Assembly (NCBI GenBank): GCA_045544735.1
Contig: JAZPZM010000147.1
Span: forward strand, 1 to 5,327
Direction of reading: 5' to 3'
DNA from: CAG-390 sp045544735
GTDB taxonomy: Bacteria; Bacillota; Clostridia; Oscillospirales; CAG-272
DNA length: 5,327 nucleotides
Shown: piece by piece, positions 1 through 5,079 of the stretch
Layout of the letters: each line of letters opens with the position of its first letter
Position numbering within the stretch: position 1 is the stretch's first letter
Notes under the pieces: model-generated
The model's database searches: none
Told to the model about the DNA's origin: nothing
What the model saw: the letters and a program-made list of their open reading frames with translations, nothing else
Program-made: the position numbers and the translations under genes

Positions 1-2
1 GA

Positions 3-68
3 CCTGATTTTAAAAAGCCTTTTACGAACGGAGTGTTTTGTGTTGAAGGTAAAAGTATAAACCCATAA
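3..68 (+). CDS. Possible 3' end of an upstream gene (partial, frame uncertain)
   Basis: The first bases can be read as the tail of a gene entering from the left. Frame 3 gives 21 residues ending in ...EGKSINP and a TAA at 66-68. Frame 1 is also open from base 1 to a TAA at 58-60, so the frame cannot be settled from this fragment. I prefer frame 3 because its composition (mixed charged, aromatic and Gly/Pro residues) looks more like a soluble protein end. A hairpin with a U-rich tail starts 12 bases after this stop, which fits a gene ending here. No function can be assigned. Confidence 0.3.
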   Translation, partial: PDFKKPFTNGVFCVEGKSINP

Positions 69-80
69 TTACGTTCACTG

Positions 81-120
81 CCGAGAGTAACCGGTTTGGT
101 TGCTCTCGGTGTTTTGTTTT
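81..120 (+). terminator. Intrinsic terminator of the upstream gene
   Basis: Positions 81-92 pair with 98-109 to form a 12-bp stem (outer arm CCGAGAG/CTCTCGG, one G-U pair) around a 5-base loop. A T-rich run (TGTTTTGTTTT) follows at once. This is the classic Rho-independent layout on the + strand. Of the three related hairpins in the window, this one has the best U-tract. Confidence 0.8.
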
Positions 121-157
121 GATATAAAACAGACACAACCGTGAGCCATATTGTCCA

Positions 158-186
158 TTTACAATTAGTGCAATTTGTGATATAAT
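158..186 (+). promoter_or_regulatory. Sigma-A-type promoter of the membrane protein/XRE/lipoprotein unit
   Basis: A -35 box TTTACA (158-163, five of six matches to consensus) lies 17 bases before a perfect extended -10 TGATATAAT (178-186). Transcription would begin near 193, giving a short leader of about 20 bases before the ATG at 216. No second promoter is obvious before the next two genes, which abut or overlap, so this one probably serves all three. Confidence 0.75.
161..178 (+). promoter_or_regulatory. Candidate operator: imperfect inverted repeat in the promoter spacer
   Basis: ACAATTAGT at 161-169 and GCAATTTGT at 170-178 form an imperfect dyad (six of nine pairs, with outer arms ACAA/TTGT). 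It overlaps the end of the -35 box and fills the space up to the -10 of the first promoter, where a bound repressor would block RNA polymerase. The XRE protein encoded at 758-1840 in the same unit is the obvious candidate for autoregulation. The match is imperfect and the region AT-rich, so this is tentative. Confidence 0.25.
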
Positions 187-204
187 AAATCTAACTAAAA
201 CCTA

Positions 205-210
205 TGGAGG
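205..210 (+). promoter_or_regulatory. Ribosome binding site that fixes the start at 216
   Basis: TGGAGG at 205-210 lies 5 bases before the ATG at 216. The upstream in-frame ATG at 204-206 overlaps this site and has no Shine-Dalgarno of its own, so 216 is the better start. Confidence 0.8.
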
Positions 211-215
211 AAATT

Positions 216-752
216 ATGAAACGAACACTTTGGAATATCACATTTGCTTCAATTATCACGCTGGTCGCATATATTGCTCTATACGCCATTTGGGGAGCGC
301 TTTTGAGTGGTCTTGAAAATCCCACTTTAAGATTGTTTTTGATTGCGCTTATGACAACGGTTGCGTTCGGATTTTTCTTATTGTACACATCAAAAATTAG
401 AAAAGGCATCGGTGAAGATGAGGTCGTTTCAGATTACAAAGATAGGCAGTATATTTCTTTGGCAGATGATTTCAAGCTGGTTTTGAAGCGTGAATCCAAA
501 ATGCTTATCTGTATTGCTTCAATTGTTTTGATCTGTTTTATACTGAACACATTCGATAGTGTGGTGTTTGGAAAGAAAACGATTTCTTTTCCGACTTTCT
601 TCTTTGCCCCGATGTGCTTGTTTGATTCAATGATCAATATTCCTTTTGTGGGCTACCTATTAAGTGCCATTCTCGACTGTCTGACATATATAGCTTTTCT
701 TTTGCTCTACCGAAAAAAGAAATACGATTATTGGATGAAAAATAAGGTGTAA
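216..752 (+). CDS. Multi-pass membrane protein of unknown function
   Basis: I do not recognise this 178-residue protein. Four hydrophobic stretches are visible, at about residues 8-29, 37-57, 96-113 and 144-165. A weaker hydrophobic, Phe/Pro-containing segment lies at about 125-141. Between segments 2 and 3 is a charged loop of about 38 residues (KIRKGIGEDEVV..., LVLKRESK). The C-terminus is strongly basic (YRKKKYDYWMKNK). By the positive-inside rule the basic loop and tail should be cytoplasmic, placing both termini inside if there are four spans. No catalytic motif or transporter signature is seen. It is the first gene of a unit whose next gene, 5 bases on, encodes an XRE regulator. Small membrane proteins beside XRE regulators are common in Firmicutes, and a sensing or partner role is possible but is inference. 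The start is set by the GGAGG at 206-210. Confidence 0.85.
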   Translation: MKRTLWNITFASIITLVAYIALYAIWGALLSGLENPTLRLFLIALMTTVAFGFFLLYTSKIRKGIGEDEVVSDYKDRQYISLADDFKLVLKRESKMLICIASIVLICFILNTFDSVVFGKKTISFPTFFFAPMCLFDSMINIPFVGYLLSAILDCLTYIAFLLLYRKKKYDYWMKNKV

Positions 753-757
753 AATAT

Positions 758-1840
758 ATGGAACTCAAAAACAAATTAAAAGAATTACGCGTGACTCACG
801 GCATGACGCAAGAGGCTGTAGCCGACCACCTTGGTGTTTCCTCGCAAACCGTCTCAAAGTGGGAGCGCGGACTATTGTCACCCGATATTGCGCTTTTGCC
901 TAAAATCGCCTTGCTTTTTAAATGCTCTATCGATTCCTTGTTCAATATGGAATTGGTTTGGAGCATTGAGCATCGGCGAGAGTTTGAAGCGAAAATTCAC
1001 GAGCTTCATGCCAAAAAGGATTGGGAAGGCGTATATCAGGCGTGGATTCGTGAAATAGAATTGAATCCCGACAATTACGGCAACTATCCCGACGTTATGC
1101 TTCACGTATACCGGAAAAAGCTTTACGATAAAGATCGTGTCGAAAAAATGATATCTCTTGCAGAACATGCCGAAAAGTGTTGTACCGATGATGATAAGCG
1201 TAATGAAATCTACCGAATCATGCTTCAGCTTTGCTCCGAGTCGAAAGATCCTGCCATTCGGGAAAAAGGAAAGTATTATTATAAAAAGTTGCCGTCCTTG
1301 GGGCATAGCCGTGAGGTATACGCGAAGTTTGTAATGGACGGCGAGGAATACAGATCTCAAGTTTTGAAAAATATCATTTACACAGTCGATCTTGCAGAAT
1401 GCTCTGTTCGGCAACTGATCTTGCCGGATATGCCGCCACAGGAAAAGCTTTTTTACTATAAAAAAGCGGCGGCTTTACTTGAGACTGTGTTGGACGGCAA
1501 GTATGCGGGATTTTATGATCCACCGCTTATGTCCGATTATGCAGAGATTGCGAAGCTATACGTTCAACTTGGGCAAACGGACAGAGCGGAAGAATATATT
1601 GAACGGATTATTGCTACGTTGGAAAAGCATATGATAGAATCCGAGAAAGAAAACAAATCCAAAATCCTGTACTCCACAACGTTGCGAAACGCCGTTCCGA
1701 AAGAACAGATATGCAAAAAGCTTTTGCAAAACATTGTAAACATTCCGGAATTTGAACAATTCAAAGATAAAATTTCTGCTCTGCAAAGCAGGTACGAGGA
1801 ATATATTTCTCAAACGAGAGGTGAAGCCAATGAAAACTAA
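758..1840 (+). CDS. XRE-family transcriptional regulator with helical TPR-like C-terminal region
   Basis: This is a 360-residue DNA-binding regulator. Residues 6-63 form a Cro/C1-type helix-turn-helix, with the second helix at MTQEAVADHLG (16-26) and the recognition helix at SSQTVSKWERG (28-38). The PDIALLPKIALLF...SIDSLF stretch that follows is typical of this XRE subfamily. Residues from about 72 to 350 are predicted almost wholly helical. A TPR-like helix pair is seen at about 257-291 (YAEIAKLYVQLGQTDRAEEY...) and a likely one at 75-105. HTH plus TPR-like repeats recalls peptide-sensing regulators such as the Rgg/PlcR type, but I see no specific peptide-binding signature. The start ATG has an AAGGTG site (744-749) that runs into the stop codon of the membrane-protein gene, only 5 bases upstream, so the two are probably translationally coupled. 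The 3' end overlaps the lipoprotein gene by 11 bases. Likely roles are control of this unit and possibly of other genes. Confidence 0.9.
   Translation: MELKNKLKELRVTHGMTQEAVADHLGVSSQTVSKWERGLLSPDIALLPKIALLFKCSIDSLFNMELVWSIEHRREFEAKIHELHAKKDWEGVYQAWIREIELNPDNYGNYPDVMLHVYRKKLYDKDRVEKMISLAEHAEKCCTDDDKRNEIYRIMLQLCSESKDPAIREKGKYYYKKLPSLGHSREVYAKFVMDGEEYRSQVLKNIIYTVDLAECSVRQLILPDMPPQEKLFYYKKAAALLETVLDGKYAGFYDPPLMSDYAEIAKLYVQLGQTDRAEEYIERIIATLEKHMIESEKENKSKILYSTTLRNAVPKEQICKKLLQNIVNIPEFEQFKDKISALQSRYEEYISQTRGEANEN
1816..1824 (+). promoter_or_regulatory. Ribosome binding site of the lipoprotein gene, inside the XRE gene
   Basis: GAGAGGTGA at 1816-1824 lies 5 bases before the ATG at 1830, within the last codons of the XRE regulator gene. 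It decides the start: an earlier in-frame ATG at 1752 would add 26 residues ahead of a perfect signal peptide and has no comparable site. Confidence 0.8.
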
Positions 1841-3131
1841 ACTTTCTTTTATAGCGATTCTTTTGCTGATGGCAATGTTGCTCGGTTCATGTACTAATAC
1901 ACCGGATTTGCCGGAGAATACAGAACCTCCGACTTCGGATAACTCGACCGATACATCCACCGAAACACCCGAAGATCCGTTTGAATTGCTCCGTTCAAGC
2001 GGAGAAGAGTGGATCACCTACGGTATTGCGGCGTACGAAAAAGGAAAACGGGTAGAAAACCTAAAAGAGTTTTTTTCGGATCGCGCAAATCTGACTTATC
2101 TCACGTTATATGATCACTTCTTCACGTATGACAAAGCAAAGTCAGTTCCCGTGGCAGAGGCGTTGTTTGCCTTCATTTACGACAAATACGGTGCAGAGGC
2201 GATACTCAACTTAGAAAAACGGTGCGAATATAAGGATGAATACCTGAGATCCCTTGGCTTAGATGTTAAATACGCCAACGCTCCGGAAGTGGAAGTCTTT
2301 CTTGCTTCGATGGACTTTTCCTCGAACACACAGCACAAATACATTTTTTCCTTCGGAAATGTGACTTATTATTTCAAGGATTTTGATGCAGGCAGTCCCA
2401 CACAATATCATGGTTTTATTTATTATAATACTACAGGCTTGCTTAAAATGATAGATCATTTGAAAAACAACGGTTTGAGTGAAGGATTGAATACTGAAAG
2501 AAAGTTCAATTACTATATGATCTTTGATGGAAGTGGGTACAACAAAACACTGTATTCAAATGGAGATATGTATATAAACGATTCGTATTATATGCTCCAC
2601 GAAGCCGTACACGCAATGGGCATCACAAAAAATGATAACATTTGGTTGAGTGAAGGGCTTTGCAATTATTTCGGAAAATCTCTTGGATTTAACGCTCAGG
2701 TCACTGCGTCCTATGTGCAGCTATTAACGATGGCAAAGCAAGGATACTTTGACGAGCAAGCCAATGTAGGAAACACAAAATACGTTTTTTATAAGAGAGT
2801 GTATGAGGAATACATCGCACGGGGCGGAAAAATAGAATCTGTAAACACCTTTGATTTGCGTTTGTATACAGATGTAAATGCAAAAATAGAATTGGACACA
2901 AATACGTATGAAACTCTCGGATATGCATATAAGCTCGTCAACAATACCGATTGCAACGCAGTCGGCAGCGAGCTCTCCTACGAACAAGCGACCTCTCTCG
3001 TTCTTTATCTTGTTGATACATACGGTATTGAAAAGGTGCTTGATGCCTATCACTCACAGGATATCGCATCAACATTTGGAAAAGGTTACGAAGAACTTAA
3101 ATCCGATTGGTTAGTACACTTGTATAATTAA
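1830..3131 (+). CDS. Surface lipoprotein, predicted zinc metallopeptidase (peptidase MA-like gluzincin)
   Basis: This 433-residue protein opens with a type II signal peptide: basic MKTK, a hydrophobic core, then the lipobox LGSC at 18-21, with Cys21 the predicted lipidated residue. A Thr/Ser/Pro/Glu-rich linker follows (22-50), as in exported proteins tethered to the membrane. An N-terminal region I cannot assign spans about 51-200. The catalytic signature is HEAVH at 257-261, with Glu275 in WLSEGLCNYFG (272-282). This matches gluzincins of the peptidase MA-like kind, where two His and the downstream Glu bind zinc and Glu258 activates water. The C-terminal part (YEQATSLVLYLVDTYGIEKV... GYEELKSDWLVHL, about 384-431) resembles the end of that family's domain, so the enzyme looks complete. 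It would act on proteins or peptides outside the membrane; the substrate is unknown. Its start overlaps the end of the XRE gene by 11 bases, indicating coupled expression. Zinc ligands are assigned by motif only. Confidence 0.88.
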   Translation: MKTKLSFIAILLLMAMLLGSCTNTPDLPENTEPPTSDNSTDTSTETPEDPFELLRSSGEEWITYGIAAYEKGKRVENLKEFFSDRANLTYLTLYDHFFTYDKAKSVPVAEALFAFIYDKYGAEAILNLEKRCEYKDEYLRSLGLDVKYANAPEVEVFLASMDFSSNTQHKYIFSFGNVTYYFKDFDAGSPTQYHGFIYYNTTGLLKMIDHLKNNGLSEGLNTERKFNYYMIFDGSGYNKTLYSNGDMYINDSYYMLHEAVHAMGITKNDNIWLSEGLCNYFGKSLGFNAQVTASYVQLLTMAKQGYFDEQANVGNTKYVFYKRVYEEYIARGGKIESVNTFDLRLYTDVNAKIELDTNTYETLGYAYKLVNNTDCNAVGSELSYEQATSLVLYLVDTYGIEKVLDAYHSQDIASTFGKGYEELKSDWLVHLYN

Positions 3132-3148
3132 ATCATTAAAATGTAGCA

Positions 3149-3179
3149 CCGCCGAGAGCGATTTTGTCGCTCTCGGCGG
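3149..3179 (+). terminator. Perfect 13-bp hairpin ending the first unit (terminator-like repeat, copy 2)
   Basis: CCGCCGAGAGCGA (3149-3161) and its exact reverse complement (3167-3179) flank the 5-base loop TTTTG. It begins 17 bases after the lipoprotein stop codon, where a terminator is expected. However, the bases that follow (ATTCGTTATAG) do not form a U-tract, so it is either a weak intrinsic terminator or a transcript-end stabilising or processing hairpin. The stem is nearly identical to that at 4931-4959. Confidence 0.6.
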
Positions 3180-3187
3180 ATTCGTTA

Positions 3188-3216
3188 TAGATTAATTTAT
3201 AAATTTATGATATAAT
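3188..3216 (+). promoter_or_regulatory. Promoter of the sigma-factor fusion gene
   Basis: A perfect extended -10, TGATATAAT, lies at 3208-3216, the same nine bases as in the first promoter. The -35 region at 17-base spacing (TAGATT, 3188-3193) is poor, so recognition would rely on the extended -10 or on an activator. Transcription would start near 3223, leaving a leader of about 70 bases before the ATG at 3296. Confidence 0.6.
3194..3205 (+). promoter_or_regulatory. Candidate operator: 12-bp perfect palindrome
   Basis: AATTTATAAATT at 3194-3205 is its own reverse complement and sits just upstream of the extended -10 of the sigma-factor gene. A regulator bound here would control access to the promoter. 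Because it is made only of A and T in an AT-rich gap, chance is a serious alternative. Confidence 0.2.
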
Positions 3217-3285
3217 ATTTTCAATTCCACCTAACATTTCCCTCAACACACGGACTATATAAGTGAAAGCATTGATCAATCGCTT

Positions 3286-3290
3286 GGAGA
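3286..3290 (+). promoter_or_regulatory. Ribosome binding site that fixes the start at 3296
   Basis: GGAGA at 3286-3290 lies 5 bases before ATG 3296. The alternative in-frame GTG at 3263 has no purine-rich site in the bases before it (CACACGGACTATATAA), so the shorter form is preferred. Confidence 0.7.
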
Positions 3291-3295
3291 AAAAG

Positions 3296-4921
3296 ATGAA
3301 AAAACAAGACTTGCTAAAATATTTTGATGACAACTTGCTTGATAAGCTATTTGACTTTTGTTATGCAAGGACCAATGACAGCTACGAGGCTGAAGCGCTT
3401 TGCTCTGACATAGTTTATACTCTTGTAAAAGCCGCCCAAACAGACGGAGAGATCGAAAATGTATATCCGTTTATTTGGAGGGTGGCGCGTAACGTTTACG
3501 CTGACTTTTCAAACAAGCGCAGAAAACACACGGAGATGATCTATGAGGGGGATTTTGAAGAAATACTACTTGAAATTGCAGAAGAGGAAGATTCGGATGA
3601 TACTAAAGCACTATTGACCTCTGTATATCGAAGAATAGCATTCCTGACAAAAGCATACCGAGAAGTAATGATCATGTTCTACATAGACGGTCTTAGCACT
3701 GCGCAGATAGCAAAGAAGCAAGGAACAAGTGAAGGCGCTGTTCGTCAAAGACTATTTTCAGCAAGGCAAAAAATCAAAAGAGAGGTAGAAGAAATGTCTG
3801 ATAATTATAATAAACCCGTTACGCTTGACAAAATCGATTTTGTCATTTGGGGAACCGGAAGTCCCGCTTGGGGAGATCCGCGAAACGTATGCACGAGAAT
3901 GTTCTCAAATCATATTGTGTGGCTTTGCCACAAGAAGCCAATGAGCGCGTTCGAAATTGCGGAAGAACTGAACGTTCCCACGGTTTACGTCGAAGAAGAA
4001 CTTGAAATTTTACGCAAAGGAGAAAACGGCAAGTACGGATTTCTTCGTCGCTTGGAAAACGGCAAATATGCACTTAATTTCATTTTGCTTGACAAGGATG
4101 TGTTCGAAAAAGCAAATGAAATTTATACAGAACAATTGCCGAAAATTTGCGAAACTATATCAAGCTACATTGAAGAGCATAGATCCGAATATCTTGCTTT
4201 TCCGTATCTTAATAAAAGAGTAGATATGAATTTGATTCTTTGGCAACAGATATTTAATATCGCAGATGCTTTCTCCTATTGTGTTGAGTGTGCTTTGAAG
4301 AAAAATCATTTTGCTGACGTTGAGAAAACAGATCGTCCGTTTAGCGTGTTTGGATATGTAGATAACGGCAAGTATTATGGCGGTGGTTGGGATGGCGTTG
4401 ACGCGCAAAACGTGTGCGGATTTTCTAATGTTCATCTTGATAATATCTACGTCACACGTATTAAAAAACACTTTAGCTGCGGATTAAATGTATCTAAAGA
4501 TCCTCAAATCCAACTTGCGCTCCGCGCAATTGAAGGTCTTGATATTACGTTGCTTTCCGAAAAAGAAAAGGAGCACGCCGCAAAAGCTATTGAGTGCGGA
4601 TATTTGTACCGTGATGGGAATATGCTTTATACCAAGATTCTTGTAAATGCTCTTGCCGATAGAAGCAGACTATTTGATATCAGTAATGCTTTGCAGAATG
4701 GATATTTCGATGCCGATGCTGAAATTGTTGCAGCAAAAGTTGCAAAACTTATCAAAAAATCTGTTCCCGAGTATCTCCTTGGAGAATGGAGATTGGCGAA
4801 TAACCTTGCGAGTATGCCGATTCTTGACGCAGTTGTTGAATGTCTTATCGAAAAAGGCGTATTAACACCTCCCGAAGATGGTATTGGAGCAGAAGGTTGT
4901 TGGATGAGTGTAGAAAAGTAA
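3296..4921 (+). CDS. ECF-like RNA polymerase sigma factor with a ~375-residue C-terminal extension
   Basis: This is a 541-residue protein. The first part is an ECF-type sigma factor. Sigma2 covers about residues 10-78, with WRVARNVYADFSNKRRK (61-77) matching the -10-recognising region. An acidic linker follows (85-102). Sigma4 covers about 105-163, with the helix-turn-helix LSTAQIAKKQGTSEGAVRQR (133-152) that would contact the -35. Ordinary ECF factors end near here (150-200 residues). This one continues with a WGTGSPAWGDP stretch (185-195) and a probable winged helix (about 203-263: IVWLCHKKPMSAFEIAEEL, then two ENGKY-containing turns). A region with a CxxC (Cys329/Cys332) and YYGGGWDG (360-367) follows, then a helical tail (about 403-525). 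I do not recognise the last two regions. No anti-sigma gene is adjacent, so the extension may sense a signal or control sigma activity (inference). The gene has its own promoter and ends 9 bases before a hairpin. Confidence 0.88.
   Translation: MKKQDLLKYFDDNLLDKLFDFCYARTNDSYEAEALCSDIVYTLVKAAQTDGEIENVYPFIWRVARNVYADFSNKRRKHTEMIYEGDFEEILLEIAEEEDSDDTKALLTSVYRRIAFLTKAYREVMIMFYIDGLSTAQIAKKQGTSEGAVRQRLFSARQKIKREVEEMSDNYNKPVTLDKIDFVIWGTGSPAWGDPRNVCTRMFSNHIVWLCHKKPMSAFEIAEELNVPTVYVEEELEILRKGENGKYGFLRRLENGKYALNFILLDKDVFEKANEIYTEQLPKICETISSYIEEHRSEYLAFPYLNKRVDMNLILWQQIFNIADAFSYCVECALKKNHFADVEKTDRPFSVFGYVDNGKYYGGGWDGVDAQNVCGFSNVHLDNIYVTRIKKHFSCGLNVSKDPQIQLALRAIEGLDITLLSEKEKEHAAKAIECGYLYRDGNMLYTKILVNALADRSRLFDISNALQNGYFDADAEIVAAKVAKLIKKSVPEYLLGEWRLANNLASMPILDAVVECLIEKGVLTPPEDGIGAEGCWMSVEK
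3781..3796 (+). promoter_or_regulatory. Possible internal translation start within the sigma-factor fusion
   Basis: AGAGG at 3781-3785 lies 8 bases before an in-frame ATG at 3794-3796 (Met167). That Met is exactly at the junction between sigma4 and the C-terminal extension. Initiation here would yield a separate protein of 375 residues containing only the extension. It may instead be a relic of two once-separate genes, or coincidence, since the site falls in a Lys/Arg/Glu-rich stretch whose codons are naturally purine-rich. Confidence 0.3.
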
Positions 4922-4971
4922 AATAGAAAGCGCCGAGAGCGATAAAATCGCTCTCGGCGGTATTTCCTTAC
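4922..4971 (-). ncRNA. Candidate short RNA made from the leftward promoter
   Basis: A transcript starting near 4971 would have a leader of about 12 bases, then the 13-bp hairpin with loop TTT, then a U-rich end around 4930-4915, giving roughly 45-55 nucleotides. It lacks an ATG and a usable reading frame. The prediction rests only on the promoter-hairpin-U-tract order, and I recognise no known RNA family. The simpler view is a bidirectional terminator that keeps leftward transcription out of the sigma-factor gene. Confidence 0.2.
4931..4959 (+). terminator. Perfect 13-bp hairpin ending the sigma-factor gene (terminator-like repeat, copy 3)
   Basis: CGCCGAGAGCGAT (4931-4943) and its exact reverse complement (4947-4959) flank the 3-base loop AAA, starting 9 bases after the stop codon. 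On the + strand the tail (GTATTTCCTTAC) is only partly U-rich. On the - strand the tail (CTTTCTATTTTACTTTTC) is a better U-tract, so it may stop transcription from both sides. The stem is nearly the same as at 3149-3179. Confidence 0.65.
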
Positions 4972-4977
4972 ACATAT

Positions 4978-5006
4978 ATTATACCATAAAAACGCAAAAA
5001 AGTCAA
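4978..5006 (-). promoter_or_regulatory. Strong leftward promoter facing the sigma-gene terminator
   Basis: Read on the - strand, TTGACT (5006-5001) is followed after exactly 17 bases by TGGTATAAT (4986-4978), a perfect extended -10. Five of six -35 bases match consensus. It is the best-scoring promoter in the window by eye. Transcription would begin near 4971 and run into the hairpin at 4959-4931. No protein gene follows on this strand, so the product would be a short RNA, or antisense RNA to the sigma-factor gene if termination fails. Confidence 0.5.
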
Positions 5007-5017
5007 GTCTTGTATTT
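4999..5017 (+). promoter_or_regulatory. Candidate operator shared by two divergent promoters
   Basis: A dyad centred on 5008 has the perfect core CAAG-T-CTTG (5004-5012) and outer arms AAA/TTT (7 of 9 pairs match). It overlaps the -35 boxes of both the leftward promoter (5001-5006) and the rightward one (5010-5015). A protein bound here would affect both. The XRE regulator encoded just downstream is the natural candidate. Confidence 0.35.
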
Positions 5018-5038
5018 GGATTTTTACTGTGCTATAAT
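5010..5038 (+). promoter_or_regulatory. Promoter of the downstream XRE regulator
   Basis: An extended -10, TGCTATAAT, lies at 5030-5038, with TTGTAT (5010-5015) at 17-base spacing as a partial -35 (first three bases match). Transcription would start near 5045, about 35 bases before the ATG at 5080. Confidence 0.6.
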
Positions 5039-5079
5039 AAGACCCTCTCAAAATTTGCCACGAAAAAGGAGAACGAAGG

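Noticed and set aside
204..218. Longer start (ATG 204) for the membrane protein
   Set aside because: The ATG at 204 lies on the Shine-Dalgarno site itself and has none of its own; ATG 216 is correctly spaced.
878..1414. 178-codon open frame on the - strand
   Set aside because: It lies wholly inside the XRE regulator gene, and its translation lacks recognisable domains; shadow of the + strand gene.
1752..1829. 26-residue N-terminal extension of the lipoprotein
   Set aside because: It would bury a textbook lipoprotein signal peptide inside the protein, and it lies wholly within the XRE gene; the ATG at 1830 has a good ribosome site.
1556..2017. 153-codon open frame on the - strand
   Set aside because: Spans the end of the XRE gene and the start of the lipoprotein gene in antisense; the Ser/Val-rich part simply mirrors the Thr/Ser/Pro linker codons.
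3149..3179. Hairpin as a mobile-element end or attachment site
   Set aside because: No transposase, integrase or flanking direct repeats are visible; position just after a stop codon fits a transcript end better.
3263..3295. GTG start for the sigma-factor fusion
   Set aside because: No ribosome site upstream, whereas ATG 3296 has GGAGA at 5 bases. A start at 3263 cannot be fully excluded.
3625..3650. Frameshift or break between the sigma part and its extension
   Set aside because: The reading frame is continuous with ordinary codons through sigma4 and past the junction at Met167; there is no stop or slippery run there.
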